Shown here: positions 24,520 through 32,185 of the stretch, piece by piece
Position numbering within the stretch: position 1 is the first letter of the stretch
How the letters are laid out: each line of letters starts with the position of its first letter
NCBI GenBank assembly: GCA_035620615.1
Contig: DASPGM010000013.1
Coordinates: forward strand, 1-54,325
Direction of reading: 5' to 3'
Source of the DNA: CSP1-1 sp035620615
GTDB lineage: Archaea > Thermoproteota > Nitrososphaeria > Nitrososphaerales > Nitrosopumilaceae
DNA length: 54,325 nt
Position numbers and translations under genes: made by a program
Notes under the pieces: generated by a model
What the model was told of the DNA's origin: nothing
The model's database searches: none
What the model saw: the letters and a program-made list of their open reading frames with translations, nothing else

Positions 24520-25128
24520 TTGGAATCTCAAATAATGACTTCTGGTTACGTTTGTACTCCATATCTGCATAATCATAATTCTATTGAGCTTAAGGACTCT
24601 TGGTCTCATTCAAGAAATATAGAAGATATGTTTTTTGTTACCGCAACTTTTTCTAGTGACAGTAAACCCTATTTCCCTTCCTCGGCAAATCACTATCTAC
24701 TTGCAAAATTTAAAGACAAAACTAAAGTTGAAAAAGACGTCATAAAATTTCAGCAACAAAGTCCCTCTTTTGTTTTTGGGATAAATGATGATCTTTTTGA
24801 AAAGGAGGGAGAAGGAAAAACGAATTTGATCTCTATTTATTATCTTGATTACAGCGATTCTGACGAAGACATTACAGAAATAGCCAATGTAGTTGCTAAA
24901 CGCGATAAAGTTGCAAGGGCTGGAATTGGCAGAATGGATCTATACTGTAATGAGCAACCAAAATTTACATTTCCATATAATGATCACATTGTTGTTCTTG
25001 AGGTATCTAGTGATAAGGGTCATCAAAGTGATAACAAATATTGTGAGAGAACACGCAGAGAAGTTAGTAGAAAAGGAATTACAATGACAAATCTTGTTAG
25101 TCTTTCCGTACTTGAAAAACTAAAATAA
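24520..25128 (+). CDS. Hypothetical protein
   Basis: A soluble protein of 197-202 residues without signal peptide. It contains FVFGINDDLFEKEGEGKTNLISIYYLDYSDSDEDI and a Cys/His-containing second half (RMDLYCNEQPKF, KYCERTRREVSRKG). No family is recognised. A TATA-like ATTAAATAC at about 24,485 predicts a start near 24,515, which fits either the TTG at 24,520 or the ATG at 24,535. It lies upstream of aIF5A with 34 nt between, but aIF5A has its own TATA box. Confidence 0.65.
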   Translation: MESQIMTSGYVCTPYLHNHNSIELKDSWSHSRNIEDMFFVTATFSSDSKPYFPSSANHYLLAKFKDKTKVEKDVIKFQQQSPSFVFGINDDLFEKEGEGKTNLISIYYLDYSDSDEDITEIANVVAKRDKVARAGIGRMDLYCNEQPKFTFPYNDHIVVLEVSSDKGHQSDNKYCERTRREVSRKGITMTNLVSLSVLEKLK

Positions 25129-25162
25129 AAAAGTTAAATATGCTACAAAAACCTGTCATTGC

Positions 25163-25576
25163 ATGAGCAAGCCTTCTGATCTGGGTTCACTTAAAATCGG
25201 CTCCTACATTTTACTGCCAGTATCCGATCAACCAACTGGTGAACCTTGTAGAATTGTTGAATATGATACAAGTAAACCTGGAAAACACGGGGCTGCCAAA
25301 GCAAGAATTGTTGGGGTGGGTGTTTTTGATAATCAGAAAAGACCTCATGTAGGCCCTGTTAGCATGCAAGTGTATATCCCATTAATAGATAAAAGAACTG
25401 GGCAAATTATTTCCATGACTAGTGCAGGAATTCAAATCATGGATTCTGAAACCTTTGAAACAGTTGATGCATCTCTGGTAGAAGATGAACTAAAAGACAA
25501 AATTCAACAAGGCCAGGACATTGAATATTGGAATGTTATGGGCAGAATCAAAATTATGCGAATAAAAAGTTCCTAG
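25163..25576 (+). CDS. eif5a: Translation initiation factor 5A
   Basis: aIF5A relieves ribosome stalling, notably at proline runs. The 137-residue protein has the SH3-like N-domain with the loop DTSKPGKHGAAKAR; Lys41 is the site modified to deoxyhypusine or hypusine. An OB-fold C-domain follows. GTTAAATAT about 25 nt upstream of the ATG is a good TATA box and predicts a leaderless mRNA. Confidence 0.96.
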   Translation: MSKPSDLGSLKIGSYILLPVSDQPTGEPCRIVEYDTSKPGKHGAAKARIVGVGVFDNQKRPHVGPVSMQVYIPLIDKRTGQIISMTSAGIQIMDSETFETVDASLVEDELKDKIQQGQDIEYWNVMGRIKIMRIKSS

Positions 25577-25647
25577 TTTTAAAATAATAGCGAATTATAG
25601 TTTTTGTAAAGTATAATATCGTGAAAAAATTTACAAAATAGAGTTTT

Positions 25648-25980
25648 CTAGTGTATTGAATTTTCAGTAATAGATTGTCTTATTTTAGGCACATTTTCAT
25701 TGAAAAAACTAATTGTGATTTCAAAATAGTCTAAATTAGATTCAAGTTTAGCCTTTTTGTCATTATCAAGAATGTTATTTTTTAGATAATCAGTAGATTT
25801 TGCTATAAATGAATTAAAGACCATTCCAAAAACAAAATCATCAATATCGTTAATACTCCAATCCTCGCTTGAAGGATTTATTAAATTAAAATAATTTGGA
25901 ATTTGATTAATCACAATCTCTAATATCGTTTTAAGCTCGTTTCTGTTTTCTTCAGTAAGTTCCATATCTAATTTTTCCAT
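25648..25980 (-). CDS. Hypothetical helical protein
   Basis: A 110-residue acidic protein, almost certainly all-helical (KLDMELTEENRNELKTILEIVI..., KAKLESNLDYFEITISFF). It has no cysteines, motif or transmembrane segment. The family is not recognised. It is transcribed alone, converging on aIF5A. Confidence 0.55.
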   Translation of the reverse strand: MEKLDMELTEENRNELKTILEIVINQIPNYFNLINPSSEDWSINDIDDFVFGMVFNSFIAKSTDYLKNNILDNDKKAKLESNLDYFEITISFFNENVPKIRQSITENSIH

Positions 25981-26048
25981 AGCTATAATGATTATTCAAT
26001 ATTTGTCTATTAGTTTTTTTATTAGAGTAGAACATAACCAACAATTAA

Positions 26049-26564
26049 CTAGGGTATTACACAAACTGGAACACATTGCAAGGTACATACTTCAGCTTTT
26101 GGATCATGCCTACATGCAGATTCACATTCTTTGAATTCTCCACCAATAACTTTACATTGATCAGATGAAATTCCCTCACACTCAATAAATTCTGGTAACC
26201 AATTTCCACCATTACTCTGGCAAAATCCTTGTGGGCTCATTTTTTTAGGAGTCATATGATCATCCCCCATCATGTTTTTCATATATTCAATCATCTCTGG
26301 GTTTTCAGTAATATGCCCCATCATCTGTAATCGTAAATCTGGATTGTTTATCCAAACTTGCATCATTTGTGTCATAAATTCATGATCTTCTTGCATCATT
26401 TTTTCCATTTGTTTTACATGTTCAGGATCAGACATCATTTGTTGCATTTGCTCTGAATCCATTATAGTCATTGAAGGAGTAGATTGTAATGCGGCATAGC
26501 CTGCAAGCAAACCTGCAAAAAATACTACTATAGAAATTCCAATCCAAACTGATTGACTTGGCAT
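26049..26564 (-). CDS. Membrane-anchored Met/His-rich and Cys-rich extracytoplasmic protein
   Basis: The 171-residue protein has one N-terminal transmembrane anchor (about 6-27). Residues 31-107 are very rich in methionine with interspersed His, Asp and Glu (MQQMMSDPEHVKQMEKMM, EFMTQMMQVW, MKNMMGDDHM). The last ~60 residues contain eight cysteines: C-x-S-N-G-G...EC...QCKVIGGEFKEC, then ACRHDPKAEVCTLQCVPVC. Met/His clusters are typical of extracytoplasmic copper handling, and the cysteine block resembles small disulfide-rich domains. Copper binding is inferred from composition and the copper-based metabolism of the lineage. Confidence 0.65.
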   Translation of the reverse strand: MPSQSVWIGISIVVFFAGLLAGYAALQSTPSMTIMDSEQMQQMMSDPEHVKQMEKMMQEDHEFMTQMMQVWINNPDLRLQMMGHITENPEMIEYMKNMMGDDHMTPKKMSPQGFCQSNGGNWLPEFIECEGISSDQCKVIGGEFKECESACRHDPKAEVCTLQCVPVCVIP

Positions 26565-26650
26565 AACCCAATAAAATTATGCCCACTATTTAGATAATTG
26601 CCTTCGTTTTTGTCCTTACTACTAAAATAATCCAAAAAAAAACCTACAAT

Positions 26651-26716
26651 GGATGCTGATGATTATTGGAAAAGCCATCTGATTAAATGATGTAGATTAT
26701 GAGTATTGAAGCATCC
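26651..26716 (+). ncRNA. Box C/D sRNA, predicted guide for elongator tRNA-Met C34
   Basis: Terminal stem GGATGCT/AGCATCC (651-657 with 710-716). Box C TGATGA (657-662), box D' CTGA (679-682), box C' TGATGT (688-693) and box D TTGA (706-709; first base deviates) are in canonical order. The C'-D spacer AGATTATGAGTA is exactly 12 nt, the standard archaeal length. Its complement TACTCATAATCT contains a Met anticodon loop, CTCATAA. The base opposite the fifth nucleotide before box D is C34. The C-D' guide is 16 nt and its target is unknown. It sits 43 nt upstream of dph6. Confidence 0.75.
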
Positions 26717-26758
26717 GAGGCTTTTTCCTCAAAAGATGAAATACAAGACATTTGAAAG

Positions 26759-27466
26759 ATGATTTGCTTGAAACTCGCTGCACTATATTCAGGAGGAAAA
26801 GATAGTACATTTGCAATCTATGAAGCAAAATCTCAGGGACATGAGATAGTTTGTTTGATAACCATTTTTCCACATTCTGAAGAAAGTATGCTATTACACT
26901 TTCCAAACATAAAATATACTAAATTACAATCGGAATCAATGAAAATTCCGCAATTATCCATTGAAAGTGACTCTAAAGATTCGGAGGAAGAAACGAAAAA
27001 AATTGAATCCCTATTAAATAATGCAAAAACAAAATATGGAATTCAAGGACTGGTCCATGGAGGAATTTTAAGTAAATATCAAAAAAACATCTTTACTAAA
27101 ATATGTTCAAAATTAAAATTAGAGTTGGTTTCTCCACTGTGGCAAAAAAACCAAAAAGAATACATGCACAAATTAATTGAATCTGGTTTTCATTTCATAA
27201 TTTCAAGTGTAACATCATCAGGACTAGATGAATCTTGGCTTGGAAAAGAAATTACCAAATCAGATTTATTAAAACTTGAAAACTTAGCTAGTGAACATGG
27301 ATTTAATTTAAGCTTTGAAGGAGGAGAGGCAGAAACATTTGTAGTTGATTGCCCACTTTTTACAGAACCTCTAATCATTAGAAAATCAAATAAGATTTGG
27401 GATGGGTATAGAGGAAGATTCGAAATACTTGAAGCTCATTTAAATCATCAAAAAATAATTAAATAA
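26759..27466 (+). CDS. dph6: Diphthine-ammonia ligase Dph6 family
   Basis: The ATP-PPase motif LAALYSGGKDSTFAIYEA lies at the N-terminus. The family's C-terminal blocks follow: GLVHGGILSKYQK, LVSPLWQKNQKEYMHKLIESGFHFIISSV, and FEGGEAETFVVDCPLF. The enzyme amidates diphthine on elongation factor 2, the last step of diphthamide synthesis. Length 235 is usual for the archaeal form. It is followed after 21 nt by srp54 on the same strand. Confidence 0.9.
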   Translation: MICLKLAALYSGGKDSTFAIYEAKSQGHEIVCLITIFPHSEESMLLHFPNIKYTKLQSESMKIPQLSIESDSKDSEEETKKIESLLNNAKTKYGIQGLVHGGILSKYQKNIFTKICSKLKLELVSPLWQKNQKEYMHKLIESGFHFIISSVTSSGLDESWLGKEITKSDLLKLENLASEHGFNLSFEGGEAETFVVDCPLFTEPLIIRKSNKIWDGYRGRFEILEAHLNHQKIIK

Positions 27467-27487
27467 TATAGAAATCATGTTATCATA

Positions 27488-28813
27488 ATGTTAGATAATC
27501 TAAAAACTAGTCTTCAAGCTGCCATCAAAAAGATTGTAAACTCTTCTGGCATTGATGAAGAACTAATAAAAGAATTATCCAAAGATGTGCAGCGTGCCTT
27601 ATTACAATCTGACGTTAATGTAAAATTAGTTTTAGAAATTACAAAAAATTTAGAGGCACGATCACTTAAAGAAACTCCTCCTCCAGGGCTTTCTCGAAAA
27701 GATCATATTGTAAAAATCCTATATGATGAGCTAGCTAAACTCCTTGGAAATGAAACCGAATTTTCTTTCAAACCTAATAAGTTAAACAAGGTACTAATGC
27801 TTGGCATTCAAGGTAGCGGAAAGACAACTCTTACTGGAAAACTTGCTAAATTTTTAACTAAACAAGGATACAAAGTGGGGGTTATTGGTGCAGATACTTA
27901 CAGACCTGGAGCATTAGTTCAATTAAAAACAAATTGTGAAAAAGAAAACATTGAAGTTTATGGCGAAGAAAAAACAAAGGATTCTCCCCAAATAGTAAAA
28001 AACGGTCTCAAGCATTTTGAAAAATCTAATCTGGATATTGTATTAATTGACACTGCAGGAAGACACAAAGAAGAAAAAGATCTCTTAGATGAAATGACTC
28101 AGATTAACAAAGTTGCCGAACCCGATTTAGCATTATTAGTTATTGACGGAACAATTGGTCAACAATGTTATTCTCAAGCTGAGGCATTTCATAAAATAGT
28201 TCCCGTAGGAGGAATTGTAATTACAAAACTTGATAGCTCTGCAAAAGGAGGTGGAGCCATTGCTGCATCAGCCGCAACTGGTGCACAAATAATGTACATT
28301 GGTACAGGCGAACGAATTGATGACCTTGAAAAATTTTCCCCAACTAGATTTGTTGGACGATTACTTGGTATGGGAGATTTACAAGCACTCTTAGATTTGG
28401 CAAAAAGACTTGAAAGCGAAGCTGATGATGTTCGTCTAAAGCGTATATCAAGTGGTAAAATGAACATGGATGATTTTTACTACCAGCTAGAAGAAGTAAC
28501 CAAAGTAGGTTCTCTAAAAGGATTATTGGATAGTATGCCAGGATTTTCAGGAATGGTCAAAGAGGATCAGCTTGATCAAGTTGAAGGAAGAATGGAAAAA
28601 TGGCGTTACATAATCCAAAGTATGAATAAGGAGGAAAAAGCCGACCCTGATCTTCTTAATGCATCACGAATTAAAAGAATTGCACGCGGTTCTGGATGGC
28701 CTGAGCATGAAGTAAAAGAACTTGTAAAAAATTATAATAATTCAAAAAATATGATGAAGGCCTCTAAAGGCAGACAAATGCAAGGAGCCCTTCGAAGAAT
28801 GGGTTTGGGATAG
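27488..28813 (+). CDS. srp54: Signal recognition particle GTPase SRP54
   Basis: The N domain, G domain and M domain are all present in 441 residues. G motifs: GIQGSGKTTLTGKLA (G1), DTAGRHKEE (G3), ITKLDSSAKGGG (G4 region). The M domain binds SRP RNA and signal peptides and is met-rich, ending in KGRQMQGALRRMGLG. It targets nascent membrane and secreted proteins to FtsY. It forms a co-directional run dph6-srp54-pus10 with 21- and 32-nt gaps. Confidence 0.97.
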   Translation: MLDNLKTSLQAAIKKIVNSSGIDEELIKELSKDVQRALLQSDVNVKLVLEITKNLEARSLKETPPPGLSRKDHIVKILYDELAKLLGNETEFSFKPNKLNKVLMLGIQGSGKTTLTGKLAKFLTKQGYKVGVIGADTYRPGALVQLKTNCEKENIEVYGEEKTKDSPQIVKNGLKHFEKSNLDIVLIDTAGRHKEEKDLLDEMTQINKVAEPDLALLVIDGTIGQQCYSQAEAFHKIVPVGGIVITKLDSSAKGGGAIAASAATGAQIMYIGTGERIDDLEKFSPTRFVGRLLGMGDLQALLDLAKRLESEADDVRLKRISSGKMNMDDFYYQLEEVTKVGSLKGLLDSMPGFSGMVKEDQLDQVEGRMEKWRYIIQSMNKEEKADPDLLNASRIKRIARGSGWPEHEVKELVKNYNNSKNMMKASKGRQMQGALRRMGLG

Positions 28814-28845
28814 AACTTTTACTCTAGGTACATCTCATAGTAATC

Positions 28846-30036
28846 ATGTATTCTCAACAAAAGGTACAAAATACAAATAAAATTTTTAATCAATGCTTAC
28901 TTCAAGCTAAAAAAATTCTACTCGAGTATGATCTTTGCCAACAATGTATTGGAAGATTATTTGCAAAGAAACTAAAGATATCCTCACACCAAAACATAGG
29001 CGAAAAAATTACACATCAGTTACATTACAAAACAACAAAAAATTGCTATATTTGTAAAGGAATTCTTTCAAATCTAGACACAGTAGTTGATAGATTATTA
29101 GAAAAATCACAAGATTATGAATTTTTTACTTTTGTAATAGGGGCAATTTTAAGACCATCTATTACTGATAGAGATGATACAATAAGATCAAAATTTAAGC
29201 TGCAAGGAATTGACAGTGTAAAGACTGCTATAACCCAGCAATTAACAAAAAAATTCTCAAAGAAAACTAAAACTAATGTTGACTATCTTTATCCCGATCT
29301 TACTTTTACATTTAATTTCAAAACTGATTCCTGTGAACTCCAAGCAAGATCTCTGTTTCTTTCTGGAAGATACATAAAAAAAGTACGAGGTCTGCCACAA
29401 AAACAAATTTCATGTGTCAATTGTGGAGGTAAGGGTTGCCGTGAATGTAACTATCACGGTATTTCTGAATTTTCAAGTATTGAGGGAAGAATATCTCAAT
29501 TTTTATTTGAAAAATTTCAAGGAACCATAACAAAAATTACATGGCTAGGTGGTGAAGATAAAAATAGTCTTGTGTTGGGAAACGGACGCCCTTTTTTTAT
29601 TCAACTATTAAATCCAAAAAAAAGAAAAACTAGATTGAAAAAAAATTTCGTTGAAAAAGATATAGAAATTCATAATCTCAAAGTTATTTCTAAAATTCCA
29701 AAAGCCCCACTCAATTTTAGATCTACAATTAAACTATCAATCCTAACTGAAGATAAATTAGATCCAAAAGATCTCACTTCTCTTAAGAGTCTCATAAAAA
29801 CCCCAATAATAATTCATGAAAAACCTAACAAACGAAATCAAAAATTAATTTACAGCATAAAATTCAAAAAAACATCATCGACATCATTTCAATTTTGGAT
29901 TATTGCTGACGGTGGTCTTCCCATAAAACGATTTGTAGAGGGCAATAATATTGAGCCTAGCGTTGCTAAATTAATTGGCCATAAATGCAAATGTAAGGAA
30001 TTTGATTTTCATAAAATTGATTTAACTAATGTGTAA
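28846..30036 (+). CDS. pus10: tRNA pseudouridine synthase Pus10
   Basis: Archaeal Pus10 forms pseudouridine 54 and 55 in tRNA. The 396-residue protein has N-terminal zinc-binding CxxC pairs (CQQCIGRLF and CYICKG) and a further CVNCGGKGCREC. A THUMP-like middle is followed by the catalytic block TWLGGEDKNSLVLGNGRPFFIQ, in which the Asp of GEDKNS is the expected nucleophile. The C-terminus KRFVEGNNIEPSVAKLIG matches the family. Start ATG 28,846, 32 nt after srp54. Confidence 0.93.
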   Translation: MYSQQKVQNTNKIFNQCLLQAKKILLEYDLCQQCIGRLFAKKLKISSHQNIGEKITHQLHYKTTKNCYICKGILSNLDTVVDRLLEKSQDYEFFTFVIGAILRPSITDRDDTIRSKFKLQGIDSVKTAITQQLTKKFSKKTKTNVDYLYPDLTFTFNFKTDSCELQARSLFLSGRYIKKVRGLPQKQISCVNCGGKGCRECNYHGISEFSSIEGRISQFLFEKFQGTITKITWLGGEDKNSLVLGNGRPFFIQLLNPKKRKTRLKKNFVEKDIEIHNLKVISKIPKAPLNFRSTIKLSILTEDKLDPKDLTSLKSLIKTPIIIHEKPNKRNQKLIYSIKFKKTSSTSFQFWIIADGGLPIKRFVEGNNIEPSVAKLIGHKCKCKEFDFHKIDLTNV

Positions 30037-30080
30037 TGTGAACTAAATTTTTAGCCCTAATTTTCGTTTTTGATACTTTA

Positions 30081-30131
30081 AAAGTGGGGGTAATTACAAG
30101 CCTGCCTCATACTGTAGTTTCCCCCCACTTT
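30081..30131. other. 10-bp inverted repeat, candidate hairpin or terminator
   Basis: AAAGTGGGGG (30,081-30,090) is perfectly complementary to CCCCCACTTT (30,122-30,131), separated by 31 nt. It lies 45 nt after the pus10 stop and 100 nt before the next gene. G/C runs are exceptional in this AT-rich sequence. No T-tract follows on the plus strand. It may be a terminator-like 3' hairpin, a processing site or a small RNA. Confidence 0.5.
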
Positions 30132-30233
30132 GGAATTGAAGGATATCATAACAAAATAAAGTACTAAAAAAAGAGTTACTGAGAAATCGTCATAGCTTAG
30201 AATTTTTATTCAGCTAGTTTTCGACTTTGTTCA

Positions 30234-30935
30234 TTGGATCCATTAGTAAAAGTAAAAGAAGCACATCAAAAAGGAATCCTGCCTGATGATGTATTTGATT
30301 TAATTATGAAGAGATTCCCACTTGTAGTTTCAGGAATAAACCGAATTGAGAGTGCCTCAGGAATCAATTATCCAATAGCATATGTTGAACCCTCGCTTGT
30401 ACTTTCTTCATCAAGTTCATATGATTATGGAATACTTTTTGCACGAACCATTCCACTAATTTTTGAAAATAAGCTTCAAGTAGTAATTCAAATCTCAGCT
30501 CCCCTAGTTGCCTATGGTTTAAAGGGGACAATTCACGCGATCTTGGCCCATGAATTTCTACACTATCTTGATTTGATAAAAAAAGTTTCTAATATGGAAT
30601 TACTCTCAGATGAAATATCTGGAAATTTATTTGAAAATGTTTATGCAGATAGTACGCGATTATTTGAAGAAAAAGCAGTGTTTAATGATAAAACATTATT
30701 GTTACATATTACCAAAAAATTTCCAGCAGGTTTTAAAGATTACAAACTAGAAGATAAAACTGTAAAGTTTTGGCTTAAAAAAAATCTTCCAACCACAAAC
30801 ATTACTATGGATACTAACATAATTAAATTGTCAACTGAGGCATTAACAAAAATTAAATTTGATCCGATTCTTCTAAAAAAATTAAAGATATTAGAAGAAA
30901 AAAATACTAAAATTCGTAAGAAAAAATATTTTTAA
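30234..30935 (+). CDS. Putative zinc metallopeptidase-like protein (HEFLH motif)
   Basis: The 233-residue protein contains GTIHAILAHEFLHYLDLI, a zincin HExxH site with His106, Glu107 and His110. The third ligand may be a Glu in ENVYADSTRLFEEKAV. The C-terminus is very basic (KKLKILEEKNTKIRKKKYF). There is no signal peptide, so it is probably cytoplasmic. I do not recognise the specific family. The start is TTG (30,234-30,236). It ends one base before the convergent S27ae gene. Confidence 0.7.
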   Translation: MDPLVKVKEAHQKGILPDDVFDLIMKRFPLVVSGINRIESASGINYPIAYVEPSLVLSSSSSYDYGILFARTIPLIFENKLQVVIQISAPLVAYGLKGTIHAILAHEFLHYLDLIKKVSNMELLSDEISGNLFENVYADSTRLFEEKAVFNDKTLLLHITKKFPAGFKDYKLEDKTVKFWLKKNLPTTNITMDTNIIKLSTEALTKIKFDPILLKKLKILEEKNTKIRKKKYF

Positions 30936-31109
30936 TTACTGTATGAATTCAGTAATGCCACATTTTCCACATGTGCGTCGATTTTTATGCTCTGACATAA
31001 AAACTCCTTTTCCACATCTGTTACAAACTTTATGTGTTCTTGATACTTTATTTCCATCTACTTTATAATATTTGTAAACATTTGGACTAGAGCCTTTCTT
31101 TCCTGCCAT
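30936..31109 (-). CDS. rps27ae: Ribosomal protein S27ae
   Basis: A 57-residue zinc-ribbon ribosomal protein: MAGKKGSSPNVYKYYKVDGN, then CNRCGKGVFMSEHKNRRTCGKCG. The four cysteines (29, 32, 47, 50) form the zinc site, and the YYKVDG and MSEHKNRRTCGKCG motifs are diagnostic. It directly follows rps24e (2 nt between), the standard archaeal pair. The gene is short and missed by a 60-codon cut-off. Confidence 0.96.
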   Translation of the reverse strand: MAGKKGSSPNVYKYYKVDGNKVSRTHKVCNRCGKGVFMSEHKNRRTCGKCGITEFIQ

Positions 31110-31111
31110 TC

Positions 31112-31543
31112 TTAGCTTTTCTCCTCAACGGGTTTTTCCTTTTCTTTTGTTTCAGCAGGTTTTGCTTCTTTAGCCTCTTTTGGTTCTGCTGTTTTTGCTT
31201 CCTCTTTTGTTTCGGCTGCACTTTCAGCAGGTGGGGCTGCCTCGAGTTTTTCTTTTTCAGCCTTTGCTTTTTCTAGTCGTTTGAAAATGACAGGATTGAT
31301 TTGACGTTTTGCAAGTTTTTCGTCATCATATATGTAAAATGTTCCAGTAATAGAAGGCCTCCCTGTCTCATTTTTCATGTATATTGGAATGACTATCTTT
31401 CCATCAAGCTTGAATTGCTTTTTTACCATTTCTATAGCATCAAGTTTTTTTAATTTACCACCAATAGAACCAAAAGAGCAGGTAATCTCTCTTCTAGATA
31501 GAAATGAATTATTTACATCGTTTATAGTTGTAATCATCGACAT
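31112..31543 (-). CDS. rps24e: Ribosomal protein S24e with acidic/Lys-rich C-terminal extension
   Basis: The S24e core runs from MSMITTINDVNNSFLSRREITCSF to about residue 96 and includes KKLDAIEMVKKQFKLDGKIVIPIYMKNETGRPSITGTFYIYDDEKLAK. I start at the ATG at 31,543; the longer open frame to 31,645 has no homologous look and runs into the divergent DUF309 gene. A ~45-residue tail rich in Glu, Lys, Ala and Pro follows the core, which is longer than in most archaea. Operon with rps27ae. Confidence 0.93.
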   Translation of the reverse strand: MSMITTINDVNNSFLSRREITCSFGSIGGKLKKLDAIEMVKKQFKLDGKIVIPIYMKNETGRPSITGTFYIYDDEKLAKRQINPVIFKRLEKAKAEKEKLEAAPPAESAAETKEEAKTAEPKEAKEAKPAETKEKEKPVEEKS

Positions 31544-31606
31544 GTACCCAAATCCTTGCCATAGTTCATATAAATTTAATCGAAAATTACGAAGAAATTT
31601 AAGAAA

Positions 31607-32185
31607 ATGAATCTGTTTTACAACATGGACCGCTTTATGCTTCATCTAAAGAATGAAAATTTTATTCCAAAAAATGCATCAGATTTACTTCATCAGGCAC
31701 GTGATATTTGTGAAGGAATGGACGTTACTATTAGAGATACTAGAGTTTCAAGCAAATATCTAGAATTTGATGTCTCAATAAAGAAAGAAAAATTAGATGA
31801 ACTAGTTGGAAAATTGAAAGTCCTAGGAGAACTTGATCACGCCAAACACGTTGTAGAAGAAAAAAAGTCCAAAGAAGAATCGATCAAAGAAGGAATTTTT
31901 TATTTTAATAATGAAAGATTCTGGGAATGTCATGAAATACTAGAAGGTGTTTGGAAAAATTGCTATGAGGGAGAAAAAGACTTAGTCCAAGGAATTATTT
32001 TAGTTGCTGCGGCATTAGTTCACTATCAAAAAAATGAAAACACTATTTGTATTTCAATTCTATCTCGAGCATTAGAAAAACTATCAAATGCATCTGGAAA
32101 CTATTATAACATTGATGTTGATCTTTTAAAAAAACGAATTGGTGAAATAAAAAATTCTACCCAAGTTACTACATTTGCGATTTAA
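31607..32185 (+). CDS. DUF309 domain protein
   Basis: The C-terminal half (about 95-150) has the DUF309 signature FYFNNERFWECHEILEGVWKNCYEGEKDLVQGIILVAAALVHYQ, with the WECHE...W pattern. The first ~90 residues are a separate alpha/beta part (DVTIRDTRVSSKYLEFDVSI) that I do not recognise. The function of DUF309 is unknown. TATAAATTT at about 31,570 predicts a start near the ATG at 31,607; a second ATG is at 31,625. It overlaps the end of apgM by 17 nt. Confidence 0.8.
   Translation: MNLFYNMDRFMLHLKNENFIPKNASDLLHQARDICEGMDVTIRDTRVSSKYLEFDVSIKKEKLDELVGKLKVLGELDHAKHVVEEKKSKEESIKEGIFYFNNERFWECHEILEGVWKNCYEGEKDLVQGIILVAAALVHYQKNENTICISILSRALEKLSNASGNYYNIDVDLLKKRIGEIKNSTQVTTFAI

Noticed and set aside
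31544..31645. N-terminal extension of the S24e frame to 31,645
   Set aside because: S24e homology starts at MSMITTINDV; the extension overlaps the divergent DUF309 start and its promoter.
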